DNA from: Prevotellaceae bacterium
GTDB lineage: Bacteria; Bacteroidota; Bacteroidia; Bacteroidales; Bacteroidaceae
Assembly (NCBI GenBank): GCA_029226205.1
Contig: JAQXXT010000100.1
Span: forward strand, 1 to 53,620
Direction of reading: 5' to 3'
DNA: 53,620 bases
Shown here piece after piece: positions 34,339-42,143 of this stretch. The first letter of the stretch is position 1; each line of letters starts with the position of its first letter. Both the position numbers and the translations under genes were made by a program. The notes below the pieces were generated by a model. It did no database searches, had not been told where the DNA came from, and saw only the letters and a program-made list of their open reading frames with translations.

Positions 34339-34346
34339 CAAAGGTA
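34339..34346 (-). promoter_or_regulatory. -7 promoter box in front of the pseudogene
   Basis: TACCTTTG on the minus strand, 31 bases before the ATG at 34308. Upstream of it on that strand (34389-34408) lies an inverted repeat ATGTACA-N6-TGTACAT that could be an operator. Confidence 0.5.
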
Positions 34347-34438
34347 AGAAAAAAAGTAGATAGCCCGGTCAGGATGGGGAATTTGCACATGTACAAAAGA
34401 GTGTACATTATCAAACTATCAGAAAAGTTAGTCTATCG

Positions 34439-34534
34439 CTCCCACCCTTCGGTGGGAGATTGGCTGAACATGATAAATCATGCCTCTACATTGTCGCAAT
34501 TAGGGCGGCCACAAGGGCCGCACCCTGCAAACGG
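34439..34534. repeat. partial inverted-repeat element C with tetraloop hairpin
   Basis: A perfect CTCCCACC-CTTC-GGTGGGAG hairpin (34439-34458) is followed by an inverted CATGAT module (AACATGATAAATCATGCCTC) and one right-type arm, TTAGGGCGGCCACAAGGGCC then GCACCCT. The opposite arm is missing. It lies downstream of the symporter gene, so the hairpin may end its transcript. Confidence 0.7.
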
Positions 34535-34539
34535 ATCAA

Positions 34540-35709
34540 TCATTGCACATTTCCCCGCCCCGCGATCTTATTCACGAGTACGGCGATAGCGCCATCACCC
34601 GTCACGTTGCAAGCCGTGCCGAAAGAGTCCATGGCGATATAGAGGGCAATCATCAGCGCCTGGGCATTGCTGTCGAAGCCGAGGATACTCGCCAACGGTG
34701 CCAGGGCGGCCATCACGGCACCACCGGGGACGCCCGGAGCGGCCACCATCATGATGGCGAGGATGAGGATGAAATGGAGGAAGAGACCGGGATCATGAGG
34801 AATATTCGTCATCATACAGATCGTTAGGGCACAGCACGTGATCTTCATCATACTTCCCGAGAGGTGTATCGTAGCACAGAGCGGGATGACGAAACCCGCG
34901 ATATCCTCCCGCACGCCATTCTTCAGCGTCGCCTTCAGCGTCACGGGGATCGTTGCTGCCGAAGAGCTCGTGCCGAGGGCCGTGAGATAGGCGGGAATCA
35001 TCGTTGCCAACAGGCGCAGCGGATTGCGATGGGCGAAGCCTCCGGCAATGGTGAACTCATAGAGCAGGATGAAGACATGAAGGACGAAGATCACGACGAT
35101 CACCTGGGCGAAGACAAGAAGGATGCGGTAAGCCTCGCCCGTATAGGTCATGTTGACGAAGATACCGAAGATATACAAAGGCAGGAAGGGGATGATGCCC
35201 TTCTCTATGACTTTCTCTATGATATACTTAAACTCCGTGAAGATATTCTTCAGCGTATGGAGATGGCCGTAGGACGTGCCGAGGCCGACGATGAAAGAGA
35301 ATACGAGGGCACTCATCACGTCGACCATCGCGGGGATGGAGATGGTGAAGAACGGTGCCAGCTCCTGCGCCTTGTCCACATGTGCCGGCGCTGCCGTATG
35401 GGCGAGGATACCGGGGAAGAGCCATAAGCCCGTGCCATAGCCGAGGAGTCCGGCAACAACCGTATCACCGTAAGCGATGGCGACAGTAAGCATCAACAGT
35501 TTCCCGGCATTACTGCCGAGTTCAGCGATGGCGGGGGTCACGAGGCCGATGATGATCAGCGGAATCATGAACCCGAGGAACTGACTGAAGAGACTGTTGA
35601 AGGTCACGAAGACTCTCACCCACCCTTCTGAAAAAATATTGCCCAGCGCCACACCGAGAATGATCGCGATGATAACGCGGGGCAACAAAGAGATCTTAAT
35701 ATGTTTCAC
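34540..35709 (-). CDS. dicarboxylate/amino acid:cation symporter (DAACS family)
   Basis: The 389-residue inner-membrane protein shows the DAACS (glutamate transporter) fold: several N-terminal helices, the serine-rich hairpin motif 'LGTSSSAATIPVTL', and the HP2/TM8 region 'APGVPGGAVMAALAPLASILG' (split) followed by 'MDSFGTACNVTGDGA'. It should import dicarboxylates or acidic/hydroxy amino acids with sodium or protons. The start is a GTG at 35709 preceded by a TAAGG; the longer frame reads through an inverted-repeat arm ('RLGRPQGPPLR') and is not protein. It may be transcribed with the flavodiiron gene upstream. Confidence 0.88.
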   Translation of the reverse strand: MKHIKISLLPRVIIAIILGVALGNIFSEGWVRVFVTFNSLFSQFLGFMIPLIIIGLVTPAIAELGSNAGKLLMLTVAIAYGDTVVAGLLGYGTGLWLFPGILAHTAAPAHVDKAQELAPFFTISIPAMVDVMSALVFSFIVGLGTSYGHLHTLKNIFTEFKYIIEKVIEKGIIPFLPLYIFGIFVNMTYTGEAYRILLVFAQVIVVIFVLHVFILLYEFTIAGGFAHRNPLRLLATMIPAYLTALGTSSSAATIPVTLKATLKNGVREDIAGFVIPLCATIHLSGSMMKITCCALTICMMTNIPHDPGLFLHFILILAIMMVAAPGVPGGAVMAALAPLASILGFDSNAQALMIALYIAMDSFGTACNVTGDGAIAVLVNKIAGRGNVQ

Positions 35710-35727
35710 CTTATTTATTATTATCCA

Positions 35728-35836
35728 CCGTAGGGGCGGCCCTTGTGGCCGTCCTAACCGGGAAAGATGTAGGGACATGATTCATCATGTTCCGCCATAT
35801 TGTGGAGTTAGGACGGCCACAAGGGCCGCCCCTACG
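35728..35836. repeat. inverted-repeat element D (REPIN-like), full form
   Basis: The left arm GTAGGGGCGGCCCTTGTGGC continues CGTCCTAA; the core contains GTAGGGACATGATTCATCAT; the right arm is TTAGGACGGCCACAAGGGCC then GCCCCTACG. Arms are exact inverted copies. It separates the flavodiiron gene from the symporter gene. Confidence 0.9.
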
Positions 35837-35847
35837 ATGGTGGAATA

Positions 35848-37029
35848 TTATTTCAACAATGCCTCTGCCATGGCACGTCCGAGGGCCTCACACTGCTCCT
35901 TCGTCGTTGCCGTCAGGCCCTGCTTCATATCCACCGGCTCACCGACAGCCTCAAACTTCAGGCGCGTGTTATTCCAGTCCTCAATCTTCGAGACGGCCTT
36001 GCTGGCCCAGCAGTGACTGCCGAACCATCCGATGAGGTGGTTCTTGATGTCCTTGTTGGCGATCTCGGAGAGCAGCACCTCCATCTCATGATAAAGTCCG
36101 GCGTTATAGGTCGGCGCACCGACGATGAGTCCCTTATAGCGGAAGATATCACGGAGGATATAGCTGTGATGAGTCTTGGAGACATTATACATCACGATAT
36201 TCTTCACGCCGGAAGCACTGGCAGCACGTGCGATGATCTCCGCCATACGCTCCGTATTGCCATACATCGTACCATAGCAGATGACGAGGCCCGGCTCCGT
36301 CTCATATTTCGAGAGCTTGTCGTAGATGCCGATGACCTTGTCGACATACTTATTCCATACAGGGCCGTGGGTAGAGCAGAGATAGTCCACCTGGACTTTA
36401 CTGAGCTTCTTCAGCGCATTCTGTACGGGGATGCCATACTTGCCGACGATATTGCTGTAGTAGCGTACCATCTCAAGCCAGAACTCATCGGTATTGATGT
36501 CCCGGTCAATAATGCCACCGTTGAGGGCGCCGAAGCAGCCGAAGGCATCACCGGAGAAGAGCACGTTGGTCGTCGTGTCGAGCGTCATCATCGTCTCCGG
36601 CCAGTGAACCATCGGCGTCATGAAGAACTGCAGCGTATGCTTGCCGAGGTCGAGAGTATCGCCCTCCTTCACCTCCATGGTGTCATCGCTGATCTGATAG
36701 AAGCCCTGCAGCATGTTGAAGGTCTTCTTGTTGCCGATGATCTTCACGTCGGGATAGTATTTCTTCAGCAAGGAGATACTGCCGCTGTGGTCGGGCTCCA
36801 TATGGTTAATCACGAGGTAGTCGATCTTCTTGTCTCCGATGACCTCATGGAGATGCTCGAGAAACTGCATGAAGAAGTCTACTTCCACCGTGTCGATCAG
36901 ACAGACTTTCTCATCGTTGATGAGATAAGAGTTGTAAGACACGCCATTCGGCAACGGCCACAGACCTTCGAAGAGGTTCTTGTTGCGGTCGTTGACACCT
37001 ACATAATAAATATTTTTTGCTATTTCCAT
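35848..37029 (-). CDS. FprA-type flavodiiron protein (A-type flavoprotein)
   Basis: The 393-residue cytosolic protein joins an N-terminal metallo-beta-lactamase-like diiron domain with a C-terminal flavodoxin domain. The diiron ligands H-x-E-x-D-H are seen in 'NHMEPDHSG', with further ligands at 'MVHWPETMM', 'FSGDAFG' and 'CSTHGPVW'. The FMN site is 'YGTMYGNTERMAE' near residue 260. Such enzymes reduce O2 to water or NO to N2O and protect anaerobes. The ATG at 37029 is used; upstream codons lie in an inverted-repeat arm. It lies between two such elements, after a PfkB kinase gene on the same strand. Confidence 0.93.
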   Translation of the reverse strand: MEIAKNIYYVGVNDRNKNLFEGLWPLPNGVSYNSYLINDEKVCLIDTVEVDFFMQFLEHLHEVIGDKKIDYLVINHMEPDHSGSISLLKKYYPDVKIIGNKKTFNMLQGFYQISDDTMEVKEGDTLDLGKHTLQFFMTPMVHWPETMMTLDTTTNVLFSGDAFGCFGALNGGIIDRDINTDEFWLEMVRYYSNIVGKYGIPVQNALKKLSKVQVDYLCSTHGPVWNKYVDKVIGIYDKLSKYETEPGLVICYGTMYGNTERMAEIIARAASASGVKNIVMYNVSKTHHSYILRDIFRYKGLIVGAPTYNAGLYHEMEVLLSEIANKDIKNHLIGWFGSHCWASKAVSKIEDWNNTRLKFEAVGEPVDMKQGLTATTKEQCEALGRAMAEALLK

Positions 37030-37051
37030 AATTCGTATTTTGATTTCCCTT

Positions 37052-37158
37052 CGTAGGGGCGGCCCTTGTGGCCGTCCTAACCGGGAATAATGTAGGGACA
37101 TAATTTATCATGTTCCGCAAACGTCGATTTAGGACGGCCACACGGGCCGCGCCCTACG
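37052..37158. repeat. inverted-repeat element E (REPIN-like), full form
   Basis: The left arm CGTAGGGGCGGCCCTTGTGG continues CCGTCCTAA; the core has GTAGGGACATAATTTATCAT, with one palindrome base changed; the right arm TTAGGACGGCCACACGGGCC then GCGCCCTACG carries two changes relative to the consensus. It lies between the PfkB and flavodiiron genes. Confidence 0.88.
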
Positions 37159-37164
37159 ATGGAT

Positions 37165-38094
37165 TTACAACCGCTTGGCCTTACCAAACTCAGGGCTTAC
37201 AGAATTAGTGATATCCTTGCAGCACTCAGCGGAGAACTCAAGTCCACAGGCGACGACCTGATCCCATTTCTTCTCACTCATGCCGTTGGTGATATCCTCA
37301 CGCGTGATACCATATTTAATCATACCATAGATAAACCCGGCATTGAAATTGTCGCCCGCGCCAATCGTACTCACGGTCTCCATCGGCGGTATGGGATACT
37401 CCTTACGGAAACCATCCTGGTCATGGACGACAACAGGGTCGGCACCGCGCGTACAGATGAACTTCTTACAATAGAAAGAGATCTCGGAGTTATACACCTT
37501 ATCGGGATCGTCCATCTTGTAGAGTACGGCGAAATCCTCATGGGAGCCACGAACGATGTCGGCATAGTCAAGATTGTCGAGAAGATTCGGCGTGATCTTC
37601 ATGATATCATTCTTATGCGATGAACGGTAGTTGACATCGTAATAGATGATGGCACCATGCTCACGGGCATATTCGAGGAAGCCGGCCATCTGCGGGCGCA
37701 CCACGGGGTTGACGGCGAAGAAAGAGCCGAAGAGGACGATGTCGTCCTTGTTGATCTCCGGGAAGTCAAACTCAAGTTGGTCATGGGGATGATCCTTATA
37801 GAAGATATAGTCAGCGTTGTTGTCCTTGTCGAGGAAAGCCAGGGAGATAGGACTCTTGCTCTCGGGGAATACCGCCACATGATCGGCATTGACACCATTA
37901 TCGCGCAGGAAGGCGATGACACGCTGTCCGATGCGGTCATTGCCGGCCTCAGAGATAAAGGTAGTGTTGATGCCGCAGCGCCCCAGAGAGATCGTGGCGT
38001 TGAAAGCGGAGCCGCCGGGGACGGCACTCACCGGCTGGTTGTCTTTAAATATAATGTCGAGGACGGTCTCCCCGATTCCAATCACTTTTCGCAT
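37165..38094 (-). CDS. PfkB-family carbohydrate kinase
   Basis: The 309-residue kinase has the PfkB glycine signature ('VPGGSAFNATISLGRCG') and the catalytic motif STIGAGDNFNAG with the GAGD aspartate. It differs clearly from the fructokinase-like protein at 18085, for example in 'GKAKRL' at the C-terminus and 'YDVNYRSSHKND' in the centre. The substrate cannot be read from the sequence; ribose, fructose and tagatose-type sugars are all possible. It has its own promoter and lies upstream of the flavodiiron gene, with an inverted-repeat element between. Confidence 0.85.
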   Translation of the reverse strand: MRKVIGIGETVLDIIFKDNQPVSAVPGGSAFNATISLGRCGINTTFISEAGNDRIGQRVIAFLRDNGVNADHVAVFPESKSPISLAFLDKDNNADYIFYKDHPHDQLEFDFPEINKDDIVLFGSFFAVNPVVRPQMAGFLEYAREHGAIIYYDVNYRSSHKNDIMKITPNLLDNLDYADIVRGSHEDFAVLYKMDDPDKVYNSEISFYCKKFICTRGADPVVVHDQDGFRKEYPIPPMETVSTIGAGDNFNAGFIYGMIKYGITREDITNGMSEKKWDQVVACGLEFSAECCKDITNSVSPEFGKAKRL

Positions 38095-38119
38095 TATCGT
38101 GTAAAAATCAATTCACGTG

Positions 38120-38127
38120 CAAATATA
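38120..38127 (-). promoter_or_regulatory. -7 promoter box for the PfkB gene
   Basis: TATATTTG on the minus strand, 26 bases upstream of the ATG at 38094. Confidence 0.55.
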
Positions 38128-38170
38128 ATAAAAATCTCGCATTACCCATCGCTGATTATCGATTTTTTTG

Positions 38171-38178
38171 TATTTTTG
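38171..38178 (+). promoter_or_regulatory. -7 promoter box for the M16 peptidase, very short leader
   Basis: TATTTTTG ends 9 bases before the ATG at 38187. A GTG at 38178 in the same frame overlaps the box and cannot be the start. Confidence 0.6.
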
Positions 38179-38186
38179 TGTCTGTT

Positions 38187-39458
38187 ATGAAATACAGCAC
38201 CTATACTTTTCCTAATGGACTGCGGCTGATCTACCTGCCGTCAGACTCTCCCGTCGTCTACTGCGGCTTTGAGATTGCCGCCGGTTCACGTCAGGAGGGA
38301 CCCGACGAGGAGGGCCTGGCCCATTTCGTTGAACATACCACCTTCAAGGGTACCGAGCGCCGCAGCGCCTGGCAGATCCTCAACTATCTCGAGGCCGTCG
38401 GCGGTGACCTCAACGCCTTCACCACGAAAGAGGATACGGTATACTACGCCGCCGTCCTCAAGGAGCACGTGCCGCGCGCCATCGACCTGTTGACCGATAT
38501 CGTCTTCCACTCCGTTTATCCGCAGAAAGAGATTGACAAAGAGGTAGAGGTGATCTGCGATGAGATAGAGAGCTACAACGACACGCCCTCCGACCTCATC
38601 TATGATGACTTCGAGAATATCATCTTCAAAGGTACGCCCTTAGGCCATAATATCCTCGGCACGGCCGACCGCGTCCGCTCTTTCACTACCGCTGATGCCC
38701 TCCGCTTCACGAAGAAGTACTACCGCCCCGACAATGCGATATTCTTTATATATGGAGGTGGAGAGCTTTCCTTTGACCCTCATAAGAAGCCATGGTCGAT
38801 CCTTGCAAACATCCCCAAGGCTATTGAAAGCCCCTCCATTTCGTGGAAGGATTGTGATGAGGCCTCAGAGGCATTTGAAAAGCCCCTCCCTTTTCGGGGA
38901 GGGGTTGGGGAGAGGCTTATCTTACGCCACTTATCCACTCACCAAGCTCACGTGATGATTGGTTGCAGAGCCTATGACGTACACGACGAGCGGCGCATGG
39001 CTTTATATCTGTTGAATAATATCCTCGGCGGACCGGGCATGAACGCCAAACTCAATGTTGCCCTGCGCGAGCACCACGGCCTCGTCTACACCGTAGAGAG
39101 TACGATGGTGAGCTATGGTGATACGGGCATCTGGTGCATCTATTTCGGTTGTGATCCCGAGGATATCGACCGCTGCATTAAACTCATCCGCCGTGAGCTT
39201 CAGCCGTTTATGGACAAGCCCCTCTCCGACCGGCAGATGCAGGCGGCGAAGAAGCAACTCAAAGGTCAGATCGGCGTGGCCTGCGATAACCGGGAGAACT
39301 TCGCCCTCGACTTCGGCAAGAGTTTCCTCCACTGGGGCTGGGAGAAAGACATCACCGCCCTCTATGCCCATATCGACGCCATCACCGCTTCTCAGATCCA
39401 GCAAGTCGCCCAAGAGCTCTTCCCCGCCGAAAACCTCACGACGCTGATCTATTCGTAG
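38187..39458 (+). CDS. M16-family zinc metallopeptidase (insulinase-like)
   Basis: The 423-residue protein has the inverted zinc motif HxxEH at His46-Glu49-His50 ('AHFVEHTTFKG') with the distal glutamates in 'EVEVICDEIESYND', and an M16 C-terminal half with 'NNILGGPGMNAKLNVALRE' and 'YTVES'. Length equals one M16 repeat pair. No signal peptide is present, so it may act in the cytosol on peptides. Between the halves, residues about 190-250 are unusual: 'EKPLPFRGGVGERL' at about 231-244 is encoded by a copy of GC-rich repeat family 2. The stop codon TAG belongs to a CATGAT module (39454 onward). Confidence 0.9.
   Translation: MKYSTYTFPNGLRLIYLPSDSPVVYCGFEIAAGSRQEGPDEEGLAHFVEHTTFKGTERRSAWQILNYLEAVGGDLNAFTTKEDTVYYAAVLKEHVPRAIDLLTDIVFHSVYPQKEIDKEVEVICDEIESYNDTPSDLIYDDFENIIFKGTPLGHNILGTADRVRSFTTADALRFTKKYYRPDNAIFFIYGGGELSFDPHKKPWSILANIPKAIESPSISWKDCDEASEAFEKPLPFRGGVGERLILRHLSTHQAHVMIGCRAYDVHDERRMALYLLNNILGGPGMNAKLNVALREHHGLVYTVESTMVSYGDTGIWCIYFGCDPEDIDRCIKLIRRELQPFMDKPLSDRQMQAAKKQLKGQIGVACDNRENFALDFGKSFLHWGWEKDITALYAHIDAITASQIQQVAQELFPAENLTTLIYS
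38882..38918 (+). repeat. GC-rich repeat family 2, copy inside the M16 gene
   Basis: GCCCCTCCCTTTTCGGGGAG followed by GGGTTGGGGAGAGGCTT matches the copies at 19023 and 39515. It is read in frame by the M16 gene as KPLPFRGGVGERL. Confidence 0.8.
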
Positions 39459-39482
39459 GGACATGATTCATCATGATCCGAC
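39454..39482 (+). repeat. single CATGAT module overlapping the M16 stop codon
   Basis: CGTAGGGACATGATTCATCA continues TGATCCGAC. The TAG of CGTAGGG is the stop codon of the M16 gene. Confidence 0.8.
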
Positions 39483-39510
39483 AAATCCGTCAATGAAGCC
39501 CTAAGACAAT

Positions 39511-40155
39511 TTACTCCCCTCCCTTTCGGGGAGGGGTCGGGGGTGAGGCTAAATAATACACCGCTTCATTGCCTTCGTTGAAGAGAAGGTCGAGGATGCT
39601 GAGGTTGGGCTGAAAGCCGAACTTCTGTTGATAAACTTGATAATAACGCCGGGGAGCAAAAGAAGGATCATTGCCCGGATGCTTCGGACGGATGACCTCA
39701 CGCAGATCCGTGAAATCACCGGCTACAGCATAATCCTCCGTCCGACGTACATGAGGGTCAAAGTCAAGGAGCTCGCACATTTTCTCCATAATCGTCCAGT
39801 TGAAATCATAGAGAAACTCCCACCGGCGCTCAAAGAAAGGCCGGAGGTCATCAGCATAATACTCAAAGAAAGGGCTCTCGCCATAGGCACTCTGCAAAGC
39901 ATTCCAATGGAGATGCTGCCAGTTGCCATGGTCACTGATCCGCACATCGCGCATTAAAGTCTTGTCAAGGCGCCCGCCGTCGGGCTTCTCCACAGGAACC
40001 GTCAGCGCCTGGATGCCCTCTGTAGTAGCGATCAGACACCGGTTGCGATAAGTCTGTTTCATGAAATGGTCATACTGCTCTATCTCGCAATCTCCGCGGA
40101 AGAGTTTCTGATACCATTGTATCGGTCCGAAATAAGTTGATGAAAGAAGAAACAA
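39511..40155 (-). CDS. WbqC-like family protein
   Basis: The 214-residue protein starts 'LSSTYFGPIQWYQKLFRGD' and contains 'RISDHGNWQHLHWNALQSAY' and 'FFEYYADDLRPFFE', typical of the WbqC family. WbqC proteins are linked to O-antigen sugar synthesis in some bacteria, but the reaction is not firmly known. The only reasonable start is a TTG at 40155 giving 'MFLLSSTYFGP'; the first ATG is 31 codons later and would remove conserved sequence. The last dozen residues (ASPPTPPRKGGE) come from a GC-rich repeat copy. It lies after lepB and its paralogue on the same strand, an arrangement common in Bacteroidales. Confidence 0.82.
   Translation of the reverse strand: MFLLSSTYFGPIQWYQKLFRGDCEIEQYDHFMKQTYRNRCLIATTEGIQALTVPVEKPDGGRLDKTLMRDVRISDHGNWQHLHWNALQSAYGESPFFEYYADDLRPFFERRWEFLYDFNWTIMEKMCELLDFDPHVRRTEDYAVAGDFTDLREVIRPKHPGNDPSFAPRRYYQVYQQKFGFQPNLSILDLLFNEGNEAVYYLASPPTPPRKGGE
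39515..39550 (+). repeat. GC-rich repeat family 2, copy encoding the WbqC C-terminus
   Basis: CCCCTCCCTTTCGGGGAGGG continues GTCGGGGGTGAGGCT. Read on the minus strand it supplies residues SPPTPPRKGGE at the end of the WbqC-like protein. Confidence 0.8.
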
Positions 40156-40190
40156 GGAAAAGTAAAGAAGTAAAAAATTAAAAATTAAAC

Positions 40191-40251
40191 GTAGGGACTT
40201 GATTTATCATAATCCGCCCACCGTAGGGACTTGACTTTATCATGATCCGCC
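40191..40251 (+). repeat. two CATGAT-module copies between the S26-like gene and WbqC
   Basis: GTAGGGACTTGATTTATCAT (from 40191) and GTAGGGACTTGACTTTATCA (from 40223), each ending in ATCCGCC. Both are slightly altered from the consensus. Confidence 0.8.
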
Positions 40252-40257
40252 GTTCTC

Positions 40258-40671
40258 CTACCACGGCATACGGAAAATCCTCGTGGCCTTTCCGATACAG
40301 GAATGCAGATGGACGAGAACCGGCTGGCGGCCCACCGTCATGAGATAGATCTTACAATCAGGGCAGGGACAATGCTCACAGCACACTTGCGGTATGATAT
40401 AACGGCAGCCTCGGAGGGTAATCGTATCCCCCGGCACTGCCGTTACTGTACCTATATAATAAGCGGTACTGTCGGTGAACACCACGGCATCACCTTTTAC
40501 GAAATGGGCGCAGGCCAAGTGGTTCACGATATAACGGTCACCAACTTTCATCTGAGGAGCAAACTCATTATTGCTGACCGTGAATACCGTGAAGACATAC
40601 TTGCGGATACCGAGCATGACCAGCAACAGTACCGCAAGTACGACGATGAACTTGACACTCTGGCGCCACAT
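40258..40671 (-). CDS. degenerate S26 signal-peptidase-like protein lacking the catalytic dyad
   Basis: The 137-residue protein has one N-terminal membrane helix (about 8-22) and an S26-type core: 'FAPQMKVGDRYIVN', 'KGDAVVF' and 'VPGDTITLRG' match the signal peptidase I boxes. However the position of the catalytic Ser (SM in I-P-S-x-S-M) is Glu36, and that of the Lys in 'YIKRV' is Gly74. It therefore cannot work as a normal Ser/Lys signal peptidase. Residues about 96-106 hold a cysteine cluster (CCEHCPCPDC) suggesting a metal site. Its ATG overlaps the lepB stop by one base, so both are translated together. Possible roles: an accessory subunit, a substrate holder or a relic. Confidence 0.75.
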   Translation of the reverse strand: MWRQSVKFIVVLAVLLLVMLGIRKYVFTVFTVSNNEFAPQMKVGDRYIVNHLACAHFVKGDAVVFTDSTAYYIGTVTAVPGDTITLRGCRYIIPQVCCEHCPCPDCKIYLMTVGRQPVLVHLHSCIGKATRIFRMPW

Positions 40672-42137
40672 TATTTAATATTGTCCACCCATTTGAAGAT
40701 ACGGTTCCAACGGATACCCTTGAAGCCCGGATGGTCGGGGTTATGGCTCCACCAGATAAAGATCGGCTTACCGACGATATGATCCTCAGGCACAAAGCCC
40801 CAATAGCGGCTGTCGGCGGAGTTATGGCGGTTATCACCCATCATCCAGTAATAGTCCATCTTGAACGTATAGCTGTGGGCCTCCTTGCCGTTGATATAGA
40901 TTTTGCCATTCTTCACCACGAGATTGTTACCCTCATAGACGCGGATCGGACGCTCATAGACGGCGATATTCTTCATCGTCAGAGCGATGCTCTTGCCTTT
41001 GGCAGGGATCCATACCGGACCGTAGTTGTCGCGTGTCCAACCGGTGACGGCATTCATCGGATAGAGATCGCCGGTCTCGGCATCGGTATTCAGACGGATG
41101 GAGGTCACGAGGTCCTTATGCTTGCTCAGCACGGCGGCGGCATGCTTCGTCAGTGGCAGGAAACCATTCTGCGTCAAGCTCTGCAGATCCTCATTGCTGA
41201 TCTCCAGCTGGTCGCAGAGGTCGGCGGGCAGCATCTGACGGAGTTTCACATAATAAGTATACTGCACGTTGTCCGGCTCTTTGTTCGGACGACCGTTGAG
41301 ATAGACGATACGGTTCTTGATCTGCAGCGTCTGACCGGGCAGACCGACACAACGCTTCACATAATTCTCCTGACGGTCAGTAGGACGCGTGATGATACGG
41401 CCATACTGATTAGGATTGTCGAGGATATACTTTCTTCCCAACCCATAGAGGCGGGCATAGAAGTCACGCTGCTGCTGAATCGTCATTGCCTGTACATTGG
41501 GGAGGGTGCCATACTGCTGCTGATAGAGCTGAGAGCCGAAAGAGTAGCACATGGTGTAGTAATCCTGGTTATCCCACGGCTCCTCAGAGCAGATGGTATC
41601 GCCACAAGGATAGTTGAAAACAACGATATCATTCAACTGCACCTTTCCGAAGCCTTTCAACCGGCGGTAATCCCAGTGGGGCCAATCGAGATAACTCTTC
41701 ACGTTGATGAGCGGCATCGTATGCTGCGTCAACGGCATCGTCAGCGGCGTCTCCGGGATACGGGGACCATAGCTCATCTTACTCACGAAGAGGTAGTCAC
41801 CCGTCAGCAGGCTCTTCTCCAGAGAAGAAGAGGGAATGACATAATTCTGGAAGAAGAAGAGGTTGACGAAGTATACGGCTACGAGAGCGAAGACGAGGGC
41901 GTCAACCCAACTCATGATAAACCGCACCGGTCCCTCAGAGTCCTTCCACCACTGCCAGCGAATCTTCTTCGAAATATAAACATCGTAGATGAAGAGGGCA
42001 CCGAGGATCGTCAGTATCCATCCCGTGATGCTCTGCGGGAGGACCCAGAGGATGAAGAGGGCATAGAAAAAGATAGCCACGCCGAACTTCGTCCACTGGA
42101 CCTTCATATTCAGTTTTGCTTTTTCCTTATCGATCAT
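40671..42137 (-). CDS. lepB: signal peptidase I
   Basis: The 488-residue inner-membrane protease removes signal peptides from exported proteins. N-terminal helices lie at about 17-57 and 77-97. The catalytic Ser105 is in 'IPSSSLEKS' (with Leu instead of the usual Met after it) and the general-base Lys261 in 'ENYVKRCVGLPGQ'. Later boxes 'YYWMMGDNRHNSADSRYWG' and 'GKPIFIWWS' are typical. It is longer than E. coli LepB because of an insertion between the Ser and Lys boxes (about 130-250), as is usual in Bacteroidales. It follows dapB by 6 bases and overlaps the degenerate paralogue by one base. Confidence 0.94.
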   Translation of the reverse strand: MIDKEKAKLNMKVQWTKFGVAIFFYALFILWVLPQSITGWILTILGALFIYDVYISKKIRWQWWKDSEGPVRFIMSWVDALVFALVAVYFVNLFFFQNYVIPSSSLEKSLLTGDYLFVSKMSYGPRIPETPLTMPLTQHTMPLINVKSYLDWPHWDYRRLKGFGKVQLNDIVVFNYPCGDTICSEEPWDNQDYYTMCYSFGSQLYQQQYGTLPNVQAMTIQQQRDFYARLYGLGRKYILDNPNQYGRIITRPTDRQENYVKRCVGLPGQTLQIKNRIVYLNGRPNKEPDNVQYTYYVKLRQMLPADLCDQLEISNEDLQSLTQNGFLPLTKHAAAVLSKHKDLVTSIRLNTDAETGDLYPMNAVTGWTRDNYGPVWIPAKGKSIALTMKNIAVYERPIRVYEGNNLVVKNGKIYINGKEAHSYTFKMDYYWMMGDNRHNSADSRYWGFVPEDHIVGKPIFIWWSHNPDHPGFKGIRWNRIFKWVDNIK

Positions 42138-42143
42138 AATCAA

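Noticed and set aside
35710..35778. N-terminal extension of the symporter containing RLGRPQGPPLR
   Set aside because: Encoded by an inverted-repeat arm; the GTG at 35709 gives the normal N-terminus. The same artefact appears before the flavodiiron and dprA genes.
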